Origin: Isoptericola sp. BMS4
GTDB taxonomy: Bacteria > Actinomycetota > Actinomycetes > Actinomycetales > Cellulomonadaceae
NCBI RefSeq assembly: GCF_011634835.1
Contig: NZ_SIRP01000001.1
Span: 2,397,679-2,461,678 of the forward strand
DNA length: 64,000 nucleotides
Direction of reading: 5' to 3'
Part shown: piece after piece, positions 15,514 through 24,045 of the stretch
How positions within the stretch are numbered: the stretch's first letter is position 1
How the letters are laid out: each line of letters begins with the position of its first letter
Position numbers and translations under genes: made by a program
The notes under the pieces: generated by a model
The model's database searches: none
What the model saw: the letters and a program-made list of their open reading frames with translations, nothing else
Told to the model about the DNA's origin: nothing

Positions 15514-18441
15514 ATGACCTCCGCAGCACGCCCCGAGCACCACTCCCAGGAGGGCAGCCCCGCCGAACGGTACGCGGCCTCCCGCGCGCGCTCCGCCCGC
15601 GACCGCGCCGCCGCCACCGGCGAGCTGGGCCGCTTCCGCCGCGTGCTGGACTTCGAGCTCGACCCGTTCCAGGCCGACGCCTGCGCCGCCCTCGAGGACG
15701 GCCGCGGCGTGCTGGTCGCCGCGCCCACCGGCGCCGGGAAGACGGTCGTGGGCGAGTTCGCCGTCCACCTGGCGCTGGCCCGGGGTGGCAAGGCGTTCTA
15801 CACCACGCCGATCAAGGCGCTGAGCAACCAGAAGTTCACCGACCTCGTCGCGCGGCACGGCGCCGAGAACGTCGGACTGCTCACCGGGGACACGTCGATC
15901 AACGCCGGCGCCCCGGTGGTGGTCATGACCACCGAGGTGCTGCGCAACATGCTGTACGCGGGCTCGAGCGCGCTCGACGGTCTGGCGTACGTCGTCATGG
16001 ACGAGGTGCACTACCTCGCGGACCGGTTCCGCGGGCCGGTGTGGGAGGAGGTCATCATCCACCTGCCCGACCACGTGCAGCTCGTGTCGCTGTCCGCGAC
16101 CGTGTCGAACGCCGAGGAGTTCGGCGACTGGCTCGCGACGGTGCGCGGCGACACCGCCGTCGTCGTCTCGGAGCACCGGCCGGTGCCGCTGTGGCAGCAC
16201 GTCATCGTCTCGCCCAGCGAGCCGCGGGCCGTGCCGCGCCTCATGGACCTGTACGCCGGGCACGTCGACCCGACCTCCCCGGGCACCAACCCGCCGATCA
16301 ACCCGGACCTGCAGCAGGTGTTCCGCGTCTCGGGCCGGGCCGGGAACCAGGGCGGCGGGCACGAGCGGCACGGGCACCGGGGGCGCGGCGACCGCGGGTA
16401 CCGGGGCCGTGGCGGGCGCCGCCCGGCGCGCGGTGCCTCGCTGGTGCCGACGCGGCGCACACCGCGCCGGTTCGCCGTCGTCGACGCCCTGGACGCCGAC
16501 GCGCTCCTGCCGGCGATCTACTTCATCTTCTCCCGCGCGGGCTGCGACGGTGCCGTGCAGCAGTGCCTGCAGGCGGGGCTGCGGCTGACGGACGCCGAGG
16601 AGGAGGCGACGATCCGGCGGGTGGTGGAGGAGCGCACCGCGGCCATCCCGCCGGAGGACCTCGAGGTGCTCGGCTACTGGACGTGGGCCGAGTCGCTGGC
16701 CCGCGGGATCGCCGCCCACCACGCCGGCCTGCTGCCCGTGTTCAAGGAGACGGTCGAGGAGCTGTTCGCGCGCGGGCTCGTCAAGGTCGTGTTCGCGACG
16801 GAGACGCTCGCGCTCGGCATCAACATGCCCGCCCGGTCCGTGGTGCTGGAGAAGCTCGTCAAGTGGGACGGCACGGCGCACCAGGCGATCACGCCGGGGG
16901 AGTACACCCAGCTCACGGGCCGCGCGGGCCGGCGCGGCATCGACGTCGAGGGGCACGCCGTCGTCGTCGACCACAACGGCCTGGACCCGGTGGCCCTCGC
17001 CGGACTGGCGTCCAAGCGCCTGTACCCGCTGCGCTCGAGCTTTCGCCCCACGTACAACATGGCGGTCAACCTCGTGGCGCAGGTGGGCCGGGAGCGGGCG
17101 CGCGACGTCCTGGAGACGAGCTTCGCGCAGTTCCAGGCCGACCGCGGGGTGGTGGGTCTGGCCAAGCAGGCGCAGGCGCACGCCGAGGCCATGGAGGGCT
17201 ACGCGGGCGCGATGGAGTGCGACCGCGGCGACTTCGCCGACTACATGGGGCTGCGCCGCGCGATCTCCGACCGGGAGAAAGAGCTGTCGCGGGCCGCGTC
17301 CGGGGCGCGCCGCGCGGAGGCCGTCGCGTCGTTCGAGGCGCTGCGCCGCGGCGACGTCGTCGAGGTGCCCAGCGGCCGGCGGCGCGGGTACGTCGTGATC
17401 CTCGACCCGGGCCGCGGCGAGGGCGGCTTCGACGGACCACGACCCACCGTCCTGACGCAGGAGAAGCAGGTCAAGAAGCTCACGCTCGCCGACGCGCCCG
17501 GCGGGGTGCGGACCGTGACGACGGTGCGCATCCCCAAGTCGTTCAACCCCCGACGGCCCGACCAGCGCCGCGACCTCGCCTCCTCGATGCGCAACGCGCT
17601 CGGCGCGTTCCGCGACGACGCCGGCACCGGGCGCGACCACCGGGGCCGACGCGACACGACGAGGAACGCCGGCGACGCCGCGTCCGACGCGGAGCTGGCG
17701 CGGCTGCGCAAGGCGCTGCGGGCCCACCCGTGCCACTCGTGCCCCGAGCGGGACGACCACGCCCGCTGGGCGGAGCGCTGGGAGCGGCTGCGGCGCGAGC
17801 ACGACCAGCTCGTGCGTCGCGTCGAGGGCCGCACCGGCACGATCGCGCGCACGTTCGACCGCACCTGCGAGGTCCTCGCCCGGCTGGGGTACCTCGCCCA
17901 GGACGACGACCGCCCCGACGACGGGCTGCGGGTGACCGACGACGGGCGCTGGCTGCGCCGCCTCTACGCCGAGGACGACCTGCTGATGGCCGAGTGCCTG
18001 CGCCGCGGCACCTGGGACGCCCTCGACCCGGCCGGCCTGGCCGCGGCGGTCTCGACCGTCGTCTTCTCGGGACGGCGCGAGGAGGCGTCCGAGCCCGCCG
18101 TGCCGAGCGGACCGCAGGGTCGCCTCGTGGCCGCCCTGGACGACACCGCCCGCGTGTGGTCGGACGTCACCGGCCTGGAGGCCGAGCACGGGCTGGAGGT
18201 GACCGGGCCGCTCGACCTCGGCCTGGTGGCACCGGTGCACCGGTGGGCCTCCGGGCGCGGCCTCGACGCCGTGCTGCGTGGCACCGACGTCGCCCCCGGC
18301 GACTTCGTGCGCTGGTGCAAGCAGATCGTCGACGTGCTCGACCAGCTCGCGTCCGCGGCGCCGCGCCCCGCCCTGCGGTCCACCGCGCGCAAGGCGCAGC
18401 AGGCCGTGCTGCGCGGGGTGGTCGCCTACTCCAGCCTCTGA
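15514..18441 (+). CDS. helY: HelY/Ski2-type DEAD/DEAH-box helicase
   Basis: The 975-residue Ski2/Mtr4-like helicase has Walker A APTGAGKT (residues 70-77), TTPIKALSNQK, TTEVLRNML, the DEVH box (163-166), the SATVSN motif III, then the second RecA domain with IAAHHAGLLP and INMPARSVV...TQLTGRAGRRG. A C-terminal winged-helix/ratchet region and a CxxC-like CHSCPER (near residue 742) follow. Such enzymes unwind RNA or RNA/DNA, but the actinobacterial substrate is not settled. An Arg/Gly-rich insertion, residues about 275-310 (with HRGRGDRGYRGRGG), resembles RGG RNA-binding tails. The stop codon lies in the first unit of a tandem repeat. Confidence 0.93.
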   Translation: MTSAARPEHHSQEGSPAERYAASRARSARDRAAATGELGRFRRVLDFELDPFQADACAALEDGRGVLVAAPTGAGKTVVGEFAVHLALARGGKAFYTTPIKALSNQKFTDLVARHGAENVGLLTGDTSINAGAPVVVMTTEVLRNMLYAGSSALDGLAYVVMDEVHYLADRFRGPVWEEVIIHLPDHVQLVSLSATVSNAEEFGDWLATVRGDTAVVVSEHRPVPLWQHVIVSPSEPRAVPRLMDLYAGHVDPTSPGTNPPINPDLQQVFRVSGRAGNQGGGHERHGHRGRGDRGYRGRGGRRPARGASLVPTRRTPRRFAVVDALDADALLPAIYFIFSRAGCDGAVQQCLQAGLRLTDAEEEATIRRVVEERTAAIPPEDLEVLGYWTWAESLARGIAAHHAGLLPVFKETVEELFARGLVKVVFATETLALGINMPARSVVLEKLVKWDGTAHQAITPGEYTQLTGRAGRRGIDVEGHAVVVDHNGLDPVALAGLASKRLYPLRSSFRPTYNMAVNLVAQVGRERARDVLETSFAQFQADRGVVGLAKQAQAHAEAMEGYAGAMECDRGDFADYMGLRRAISDREKELSRAASGARRAEAVASFEALRRGDVVEVPSGRRRGYVVILDPGRGEGGFDGPRPTVLTQEKQVKKLTLADAPGGVRTVTTVRIPKSFNPRRPDQRRDLASSMRNALGAFRDDAGTGRDHRGRRDTTRNAGDAASDAELARLRKALRAHPCHSCPERDDHARWAERWERLRREHDQLVRRVEGRTGTIARTFDRTCEVLARLGYLAQDDDRPDDGLRVTDDGRWLRRLYAEDDLLMAECLRRGTWDALDPAGLAAAVSTVVFSGRREEASEPAVPSGPQGRLVAALDDTARVWSDVTGLEAEHGLEVTGPLDLGLVAPVHRWASGRGLDAVLRGTDVAPGDFVRWCKQIVDVLDQLASAAPRPALRSTARKAQQAVLRGVVAYSSL

Positions 18442-18551
18442 CCGACCACGACGTCCCCGGCAGGCTCCAGCCTCTGACCGACCACGACGTGACCGACCAC
18501 GACGTCCCCGGCAGGCTCCAGCCTCTGACCGACCACGACGTCCCCGGCAGG
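18429..18551 (+). repeat. three-copy 36-bp tandem repeat that includes the helY stop codon
   Basis: Unit 1 (18429-18464) spans the last codons and stop of helY. Unit 2 (18465-18515) is the same 36 bp plus an internal 15-bp duplication (GACCGACCACGACGT). Unit 3 (18516-18551) is again 36 bp. Each unit repeats the CAGCCTCTGA that encodes Ser-Leu-stop, so the array looks like slippage or unequal crossing over seeded at the gene end. Copy number may vary between strains. Confidence 0.9.
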
Positions 18552-18622
18552 CCCGGGGGTGCGCTCGCCGGCGTGTGAAGGGTGCGGGGGCGATCGGTGC
18601 GTTCGGTGGCGATCGTGTGCCC

Positions 18623-18628
18623 TACAGT
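18623..18628 (+). promoter_or_regulatory. -10 element of a probable leaderless promoter (amidohydrolase)
   Basis: TACAGT, 7 nt before the GTG at 18636. Confidence 0.55.
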
Positions 18629-18635
18629 GCTGGTC

Positions 18636-20300
18636 GTGACCTCCATCCTGTACCGCAACGGTGTCGTGCACTCGGCCGCCGACCCCTTCGCCGAGGCGAT
18701 CCTCGTCGACGACGGGGTCGTGGCGTGGCTCGGGGCGGAGGACACCGCCGCCGGGCTCGCGGCCCGCGCCGACCGCGTCGTGGACCTCGACGGCGCGCTC
18801 GTCGCCCCCGGGTTCGTCGACTCCCACGCCCACGTCCTCGAGACGGGCCTGGCGATGGAGTCCGTCGACCTCACCGCCGCCGGGGGAGTGACGTCGCTCG
18901 CGGCCGCGCTCGACACCCTCGCCGCTGGCGCCCGCGACCTCGCGGCCACCGACCCCGCGGGCGAGGAGGTGCTCCTCGCCTTCGGCTGGGACGAGCAGGC
19001 GTGGCCCGAGCGCCGAGCACCCCGCCGCGAGGAGCTCGACGCCGCCGCCGGCGGGCGGGCCGTGTACGCGGCGCGCGTCGACGGGCACTCGGCGGTCGTC
19101 TCGAGCGAGCTGGCGCGCCGCGTCGGCCTGCCCACCGGGCCGGGCACCGACCCCGGCGGCGTCGTGACGGGCGAGGCGCTGCGCGCCGTGGCGCGCGCCG
19201 TGCGTGAGGTCACCCCCGCGCGGCGCACCCGCGCCTACCGGGCCGCCCTGGAGCGGGCCGCCCGCCTCGGCATCGTCTCCCTGCACGAGATGAGCGAGCC
19301 CGCCAACGACACCCGGGACGGGCTGCGCGAGCTCGTGTCCCTCACCGCCGACCCCGCCGGCGGGCTGCCCCACGTGGCCGCCTACCGAGGCGAGCTGTGC
19401 GCCACCGAGGACGAGGCCCGCCAGCTCCTCGCCGAGCTCCCGTTCCTCACGGGGATCGCCGGGGACGTGTGCGTCGACGGGTCCCTCGGCTCGCGCACCG
19501 CCGCGCTGCGCCTGCCCTACGCCGACGTGCTGCCCGGGCCCGGCGGGGCCGTGTCCACGGGGAACCTGTTCCTGTCCGGCGAGGAGATCGCCGCCCACCT
19601 GGCCGCCTGCTCCGCCGCCGGCACCCAGGGCGGGTTCCACGTCATCGGCGACCGTGCGATGGACGAGGTGGTGCGCGGCCTGGAGCTCGCCGCGGCCGAG
19701 CACGGCCCCGCGGCGCTGCGCGGCGGGCACCACCGCCTCGAGCACGCCCTGTTCGTCGACGCGTCCGCGCTGGCGGCGCTCCTGCAGTACGGGGTGGCGC
19801 TGTCGGTGCAGCCCGCGTTCGACTCGACGTTCGGCGGCAGCCACGGCATGTACGCCGCACGGCTCGGGGTCGCGCGGGCCGCCAACCTGTCGCCCTTCGC
19901 CGACCTCGCCGGCGCGGGCGTGCCGCTCGCGTTCGGCTCCGACAGCCCCGTGACCCCGCTCGACCCGTGGCAGGGCGTGCGCGCCACCCTCACCCACGAG
20001 GACACCACGCAGCGCATCTCGGCCCGCTCCGCGTTCCGCGCCCACACCCGTGGCGGGTGGCGGCTCGCGGGCCTCGACCACACCGGCGCCGGGGAGCTGC
20101 GCGTCGGCGCGCCCGCCCACCTGGCCGTGTGGCGCGCCGAACAGCTCGCCGTGCAGTCCGCGCAGGGGCGCCTGTCGCAGTGGAACCCCGAGGCGCGGGC
20201 CGGGCAGCCGCTGCTGCCCGACCTGTCCGCCGACGCCGCCGAGCCGGAGTGCCTGCACACGATGCGCGACGGCGTCGTGCTGCACGACACCTTCGCCTGA
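18636..20300 (+). CDS. amidohydrolase family 3 (YtcJ-like) metal-dependent hydrolase
   Basis: The 554-residue protein has the YtcJ layout: an N-terminal beta-sandwich (ILYRNGVVHSAADPFAEAILVDDG), metal-binding VAPGFVDSHAHVLETGL, HEM near residue 210, the catalytic-barrel His in GGFHVIGDRAMDEV and HHRLEHALFVD, and the terminal Asp in LAFGSDSPVTPLDPW. Family members hydrolyse amide or N-substituted formamide bonds; substrates are mostly unknown. It is followed 29 nt later by lnt, which has its own -10. The GTG start was chosen for the TACAGT hexamer and because upstream codons are unconserved. Confidence 0.88.
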   Translation: MTSILYRNGVVHSAADPFAEAILVDDGVVAWLGAEDTAAGLAARADRVVDLDGALVAPGFVDSHAHVLETGLAMESVDLTAAGGVTSLAAALDTLAAGARDLAATDPAGEEVLLAFGWDEQAWPERRAPRREELDAAAGGRAVYAARVDGHSAVVSSELARRVGLPTGPGTDPGGVVTGEALRAVARAVREVTPARRTRAYRAALERAARLGIVSLHEMSEPANDTRDGLRELVSLTADPAGGLPHVAAYRGELCATEDEARQLLAELPFLTGIAGDVCVDGSLGSRTAALRLPYADVLPGPGGAVSTGNLFLSGEEIAAHLAACSAAGTQGGFHVIGDRAMDEVVRGLELAAAEHGPAALRGGHHRLEHALFVDASALAALLQYGVALSVQPAFDSTFGGSHGMYAARLGVARAANLSPFADLAGAGVPLAFGSDSPVTPLDPWQGVRATLTHEDTTQRISARSAFRAHTRGGWRLAGLDHTGAGELRVGAPAHLAVWRAEQLAVQSAQGRLSQWNPEARAGQPLLPDLSADAAEPECLHTMRDGVVLHDTFA

Positions 20301-20317
20301 GTGCCGCTGCCGTCACG

Positions 20318-20323
20318 TAATCT
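20318..20323 (+). promoter_or_regulatory. -10 element of a probable leaderless promoter (lnt)
   Basis: TAATCT, 6 nt before the GTG at 20330. Confidence 0.55.
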
Positions 20324-20329
20324 GCGGGA

Positions 20330-22141
20330 GTGACGTCGTCCACCCTCCCGACCCCCGCGCCGGACACCGAACCCGGCCCCGGCGGCCCGCGCCGCACCGG
20401 GGGGACCGCACCGTCGGCGCCGTCCGCGTCGTCCGCTGCCTCCCGTTCCGACCGGTGGGCCTCGCGACCCGCCACGCTGCTCCTCGCCGTCGCCTCGGGC
20501 GCGGCGCTGTGGGCCGCGTTCCCCGACGTCGGGGCCTGGCCGCTGGCGTTCGTCGGTGTGGGCCTGCTGTTCGCGGCGCTGCGCCGTGACGGCCGGCGGG
20601 CCGCCGGCTGGAACACGCTCGTGGGCCTGGTCGCCGGCCTGACGTTCTGGCTGCCGCACATCTGGTGGGCGAACTTCGCCACCGACACGGTGCCGTGGGT
20701 CGCGCTGTCCGTGCTCGAGGCGGCGTTCCTCGCCGCGTTCGGCGCCCTGTGGACCTGGGCGCGCCGCTGGCGGTGGGTGCGGCGCGGCGTCGCGACGCAG
20801 ACCGTCGCGTTCACCGTCCTGTTCGTCGCCGTGGAGCAGTGGCGCTCGGAGATCCCCTTCGGCGGCTTCCCCTGGGGGCGGCTCGCGTGGACGGTCGCCG
20901 GCGCGCCCACCGGCCGCGCCGCCTGGCTCGGGTCCACCACGCTGGTGTCCCTGCTGGTCGCCGCGGCGGGGGTGCTCCTCGCGCTGGCCGTCGGGCGCCT
21001 GCTGCGCGCCCGGCGCGGCGGCACGGCGGCACGACGCGCGGTCGCGAGCGCCGTGGCGTCCGTCGCGGCGGCGGCCGCCCTCGTGCTGGGCCCGTGGCTG
21101 CTGCCCCTGGCGACGGCGCCGGGGACGCGCGAGGTCACCGACGCCGCGGACCCGGGGCACGTCGGCACCGTGGTCGACGCGGGCACCGGGACCGCGGAGG
21201 ACGGCGTGCTGCGGGTCGGGGCCGTGCAGGGCAACGTGTCCGAGCCGGGCGACGGGGCGTTCGCGAACCGTGCGGAGGTGCTGAACAACCACCTGGCGGG
21301 GACCGAGGACATCGCGCGGGAGCAGGAGGCGGGGGAGTACGGCGGGTCGCCGGACGACGCGGTGGACGTCGTCCTGTGGCCGGAGAACGGTTCCGACCTG
21401 GACCCGCAGGAGTCGCCGGCCGTCGGGGCAGCGATCGACGCCGCCGCCCGGGACGTGGGCGCGCCGATCCTCGTGGGGGCCCAGGAGTACCCCGAGTCCG
21501 GGGGCCGGTACAACGTGGCGCTGCTGTGGGAGCCGGGCCAGGGCGTGACGGACCGGTACGCGAAGCAGCACCCGGCGCCGTTCGGCGAGTACATCCCGCT
21601 GCGGGACTTCGTGCGGATCTTCAGTGCCCAGGTGGACCGGGTGTCCACCGACATGATCGCCGGCACCGAGCCGGCGGTCGTCGACCTGCCGGTCGACGGG
21701 ACGGACGTCGGGCGGGCGGCGGGGCGCACGACGGTGCCGCTGGCGACGGTGATCTGCTTCGAGGTGGCCTACGACGAGATCGTGCGTGACGCGGTGCGGC
21801 GTGGCGCCCAGGTGCTGGTGGTGCCGACCAACAACGCCTCCTTCGGGTTCACCGCGGAGTCGACGCAGCAGCTCGCGATGACGCGGCTGCAGGCGATCAC
21901 GACGGGTCGTGCGGCGGTGCAGATCTCGACGGTGGGGGTCAGCGGTGTCGTGGCGCCGGACGGCACGCTCGTGGCGCGGACCCGGCTGTTCACGCCGGAC
22001 CACCTGGTGGCGGACCTGCCCCTGCGCACGGAGCTGACCCCGGCGGTGCGGGCGGGCTACTGGCCCGGGTGGGGCGTGGGGGCCGCGGCGGTGGTGCTGG
22101 TGGTCGGCGGGCTCGTGGCGGGCCTGCGGCGCCGGGACTGA
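20330..22141 (+). CDS. lnt: apolipoprotein N-acyltransferase
   Basis: The 603-residue membrane enzyme N-acylates the diacylglyceryl-cysteine of lipoproteins. After a disordered Pro/Ser/Ala-rich N-terminus come five or six transmembrane helices (with FWLPHIWWANFATD and PFGGFPWGRLAW), then a nitrilase domain with the catalytic triad in context: Glu in WPENGSD (about residue 350), Lys in YAKQHPAPFGEYIP (about 410) and Cys in TVICFEVAYDE (about 474). A final hydrophobic helix anchors the C-terminus. In many actinobacteria lnt is followed by, or fused to, a polyprenol-phosphate-mannose synthase; none is present here. Confidence 0.93.
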   Translation: MTSSTLPTPAPDTEPGPGGPRRTGGTAPSAPSASSAASRSDRWASRPATLLLAVASGAALWAAFPDVGAWPLAFVGVGLLFAALRRDGRRAAGWNTLVGLVAGLTFWLPHIWWANFATDTVPWVALSVLEAAFLAAFGALWTWARRWRWVRRGVATQTVAFTVLFVAVEQWRSEIPFGGFPWGRLAWTVAGAPTGRAAWLGSTTLVSLLVAAAGVLLALAVGRLLRARRGGTAARRAVASAVASVAAAAALVLGPWLLPLATAPGTREVTDAADPGHVGTVVDAGTGTAEDGVLRVGAVQGNVSEPGDGAFANRAEVLNNHLAGTEDIAREQEAGEYGGSPDDAVDVVLWPENGSDLDPQESPAVGAAIDAAARDVGAPILVGAQEYPESGGRYNVALLWEPGQGVTDRYAKQHPAPFGEYIPLRDFVRIFSAQVDRVSTDMIAGTEPAVVDLPVDGTDVGRAAGRTTVPLATVICFEVAYDEIVRDAVRRGAQVLVVPTNNASFGFTAESTQQLAMTRLQAITTGRAAVQISTVGVSGVVAPDGTLVARTRLFTPDHLVADLPLRTELTPAVRAGYWPGWGVGAAAVVLVVGGLVAGLRRRD

Positions 22142-22151
22142 CGTCCCCCCG

Positions 22152-22263
22152 CCTGGTCGTCACTGCCTGGTCGTCACTGCCCGGTCGTCACTGCCCGGTC
22201 GTCACTGCCCGGTCGTCACTGCCCGATCGTCACTGCCCGATCGTCACTGCCCGATCGTCAGTC
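22152..22263. repeat. 14-bp minisatellite, eight units
   Basis: Eight head-to-tail 14-mers of the type CCYGRTCGTCACTG fill almost the whole gap between convergent lnt and the oxidoreductase gene. Units 1-2 read CCTGGTCG, units 3-5 CCCGGTCG and units 6-8 CCCGATCG, so variants are grouped as expected from stepwise duplication. The last unit is degenerate (CAGTC). No hairpin or coding role is seen. Confidence 0.9.
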
Positions 22264-22293
22264 CCCTCGGCACCCGGCCGCATGGCGCGCCGC

Positions 22294-23244
22294 TCACGGT
22301 GTCACGACGATCTTGCCTCGTACCCCGCCGCGTTCGAGCATGCGGTGCGCCTTCGCGATGTCGTCCATCGCGAGCCGAGCGCTGACCACCGGTGTGATCG
22401 TGCCGTCGTCGACCATCGCGGAGAGCTCCTCCAGCTCCTTGCGGGAGGGGTCGTTGCTGAACGCGCTGACTCGGGTGCGCCGATCGAGGCTGCCCGTCGC
22501 CACCCACAGGGCGGACCGGACCGGTCGGGTGGGGTCCAGGGCGAGCGGGACGAGGGTTCCTCCTCGCTCGAGCCGTTCGCGCACGCTCGCCAGACGGGTG
22601 CCGACCAGGTCGAGGACGACGTCGAACCGCCCCAGGTCCTGCACCTGGGTCGCGCGGTGGTCGACGGCCTCGGCCGCGCCCAGCTCGCGCAGCCGTGGGA
22701 GGTGCTCGCCCCCGGCGAGCGCGGTGACGTGCGCGCCGAGGGCGGCGCCGAGCTGCACGGCGATCACGCCCACGCCGCCGCCGGCGCCGCGGACCAGCAG
22801 GCGGCGTCCCGGGCGCAGGCGCACCCGTCGGGTCAGTGCGTGGAGCGCGGTGGTGCCGGAGGCCGGCAGCGCGGCGGCCTCCTGGGCCGGGACGGACCGG
22901 GGGGCCGGGGAGAGGCGTTCCTGGGGCACGACGACCTCCTCCGCCACGGCCCCGAAGGTGCCGTGCGGCATCACGCCCCACACGGGATCGCCGACGCCCG
23001 TGCGGGTCACGGACGCTCCGACCTGGGCGACGGTCCCGACGAAGTCGACGCCTGTCCCCGCCGGCAGACGTTGACGCAGCACGTGGCGCAGCCGGCCGGC
23101 GCGGATGGGAACCTCTCCGCCGCCGACGGCGGCCGCGGACACCCGGACCCGCACGTCGGTGGGACCCACCGGCGGGAGCGGGACGCCGTCGACGACGGTC
23201 AGCACGTCGGGCCCTCCGTACCGGTCGTAGCGGGCTGCGCGCAT
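22294..23244 (-). CDS. NAD(P)-dependent quinone oxidoreductase-like alcohol dehydrogenase
   Basis: The 316-residue medium-chain dehydrogenase/reductase has the GroES-like domain (LPPVGPTDVRVRVSAAAV, GTGVDFVGTVAQVG) and the Rossmann motif LLVRGAGGGVGVIAVQLGAALGA, with ATGSLDRRTRVSAFSNDPSRKELEELS further on. No structural-zinc cysteine cluster is visible, so it belongs to the zinc-independent QOR/zeta-crystallin group. It is divergent from the TetR gene at 23374 and shares an operator-like dyad, so it is the probable repression target. A GAGGAGG ribosome binding site precedes the ATG at 23244. Confidence 0.88.
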   Translation of the reverse strand: MRAARYDRYGGPDVLTVVDGVPLPPVGPTDVRVRVSAAAVGGGEVPIRAGRLRHVLRQRLPAGTGVDFVGTVAQVGASVTRTGVGDPVWGVMPHGTFGAVAEEVVVPQERLSPAPRSVPAQEAAALPASGTTALHALTRRVRLRPGRRLLVRGAGGGVGVIAVQLGAALGAHVTALAGGEHLPRLRELGAAEAVDHRATQVQDLGRFDVVLDLVGTRLASVRERLERGGTLVPLALDPTRPVRSALWVATGSLDRRTRVSAFSNDPSRKELEELSAMVDDGTITPVVSARLAMDDIAKAHRMLERGGVRGKIVVTP

Positions 23245-23291
23245 GATGCCTCCTCCTCGGGCGGGGAAGACCCCGCCGGGCGTGGGGGTTC

Positions 23292-23311
23292 GCACCGGTG
23301 GATACCGGTGC
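23292..23311. promoter_or_regulatory. TetR operator-like dyad
   Basis: Two perfect 8-bp arms, GCACCGGT and ACCGGTGC, are separated by GGAT, between the divergent oxidoreductase and TetR genes. Size and position fit a TetR-family operator controlling both. Confidence 0.6.
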
Positions 23312-23373
23312 ACGAGGAGCACAACCTGGGCCCGCCGGTCCCTGATCCCCGCGACGAGGAAGTGAGACACGAC

Positions 23374-23976
23374 GTGGTCGACGACGCGCAGAACGGAACG
23401 ACGGCCGTGCCTCGGGCGCTGCGGCAGGACGCAGGGCGCAACCGGCGCCGTCTTCTCGGTGCCGCTCGGGAGGCGTTCCGCGAGCGCGGACTGGACGCGA
23501 CCGTGCGGCACGTGGCCCTCCGCGCCGGCGTCTCGGTGGCGACCTTCCACCGCCGCTTCGATGGCCGTGACGCGCTCGTCACGGACGTGGCCGAGCAGAC
23601 GGTGGACGAGCTGTCGACCGCCTTCGCGGACCTGGCCGAGACGGCTCCGGCCGACGACGCCCTCGAGCGCGCCCTGCGGATCGTCGCCGCCGAGCAGGTG
23701 GCCACGCGTGCGTGCGCACCCGACCACCGAGAACGTTTCCCGCAGGAGGCGCGGGCCCTCGACGAGGTGCTGCACCGCGAGCTGTACCGGCTCCTGGCCG
23801 GGGCGCAGGACGAGGGGCGGGTCGTGGCGGCGCTCACCCGCCAGGACCTGCGTCTGGCCACCACGGCCGTCGCCGCGGCCGCGGAGGCCGAAGCGGAGGC
23901 CGGGCGTGCCGGTCAGGCGGCGCAGCGCACGGTGACGCACTTCATGCGGTCGTTCCGTGGCCCTCGCGCGCGATGA
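23374..23976 (+). CDS. TetR-family transcriptional regulator
   Basis: The product is about 200 residues, with a TetR DNA-binding head (RRRLLGAAREAFRERGLDATVRHVALRAGVSVATFHRRFDGRDALVTDV) and an all-helical ligand domain whose C-terminus resembles the SbtR/TetR_C group. It probably represses the divergent oxidoreductase gene. The start is uncertain: GTG codons at 23362, 23374 and 23407 are all in frame. GAGGAAG lies about 11 nt before 23374, while 23407 gives the commonest TetR N-terminal length. The gene ends just before an 18-bp hairpin. Confidence 0.85.
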   Translation: MVDDAQNGTTAVPRALRQDAGRNRRRLLGAAREAFRERGLDATVRHVALRAGVSVATFHRRFDGRDALVTDVAEQTVDELSTAFADLAETAPADDALERALRIVAAEQVATRACAPDHRERFPQEARALDEVLHRELYRLLAGAQDEGRVVAALTRQDLRLATTAVAAAAEAEAEAGRAGQAAQRTVTHFMRSFRGPRAR

Positions 23977-23989
23977 CGGCGCTGGACAC

Positions 23990-24030
23990 GCCACAGGGCG
24001 GGCACCCTCCACGGGTGCCCGCCCTGTGGC
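23990..24030. terminator. bidirectional hairpin terminator between tetR and rbpA
   Basis: A perfect 18-bp stem (23990-24007 with 24013-24030) closes a 5-nt TCCAC loop between convergent genes. No T-tract follows on either side. Confidence 0.8.
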
Positions 24031-24045
24031 GGCGCGTGGTCGACG

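Noticed and set aside
15058-18240. Minus-strand frame of 1060 codons opposite helY
   Set aside because: Antisense of a clear Ski2-type helicase; its composition (Val/Gly/Asp/Arg/His) is typical of the antisense frame and has no domain.
18429-18551. Attachment site or CRISPR array after helY
   Set aside because: Units are head to tail without spacers and copy the helY end; simple tandem duplication explains them.
22152-22263. CRISPR-like array
   Set aside because: The 14-bp units are directly contiguous with no unique spacers and no cas genes nearby, so this is a minisatellite.
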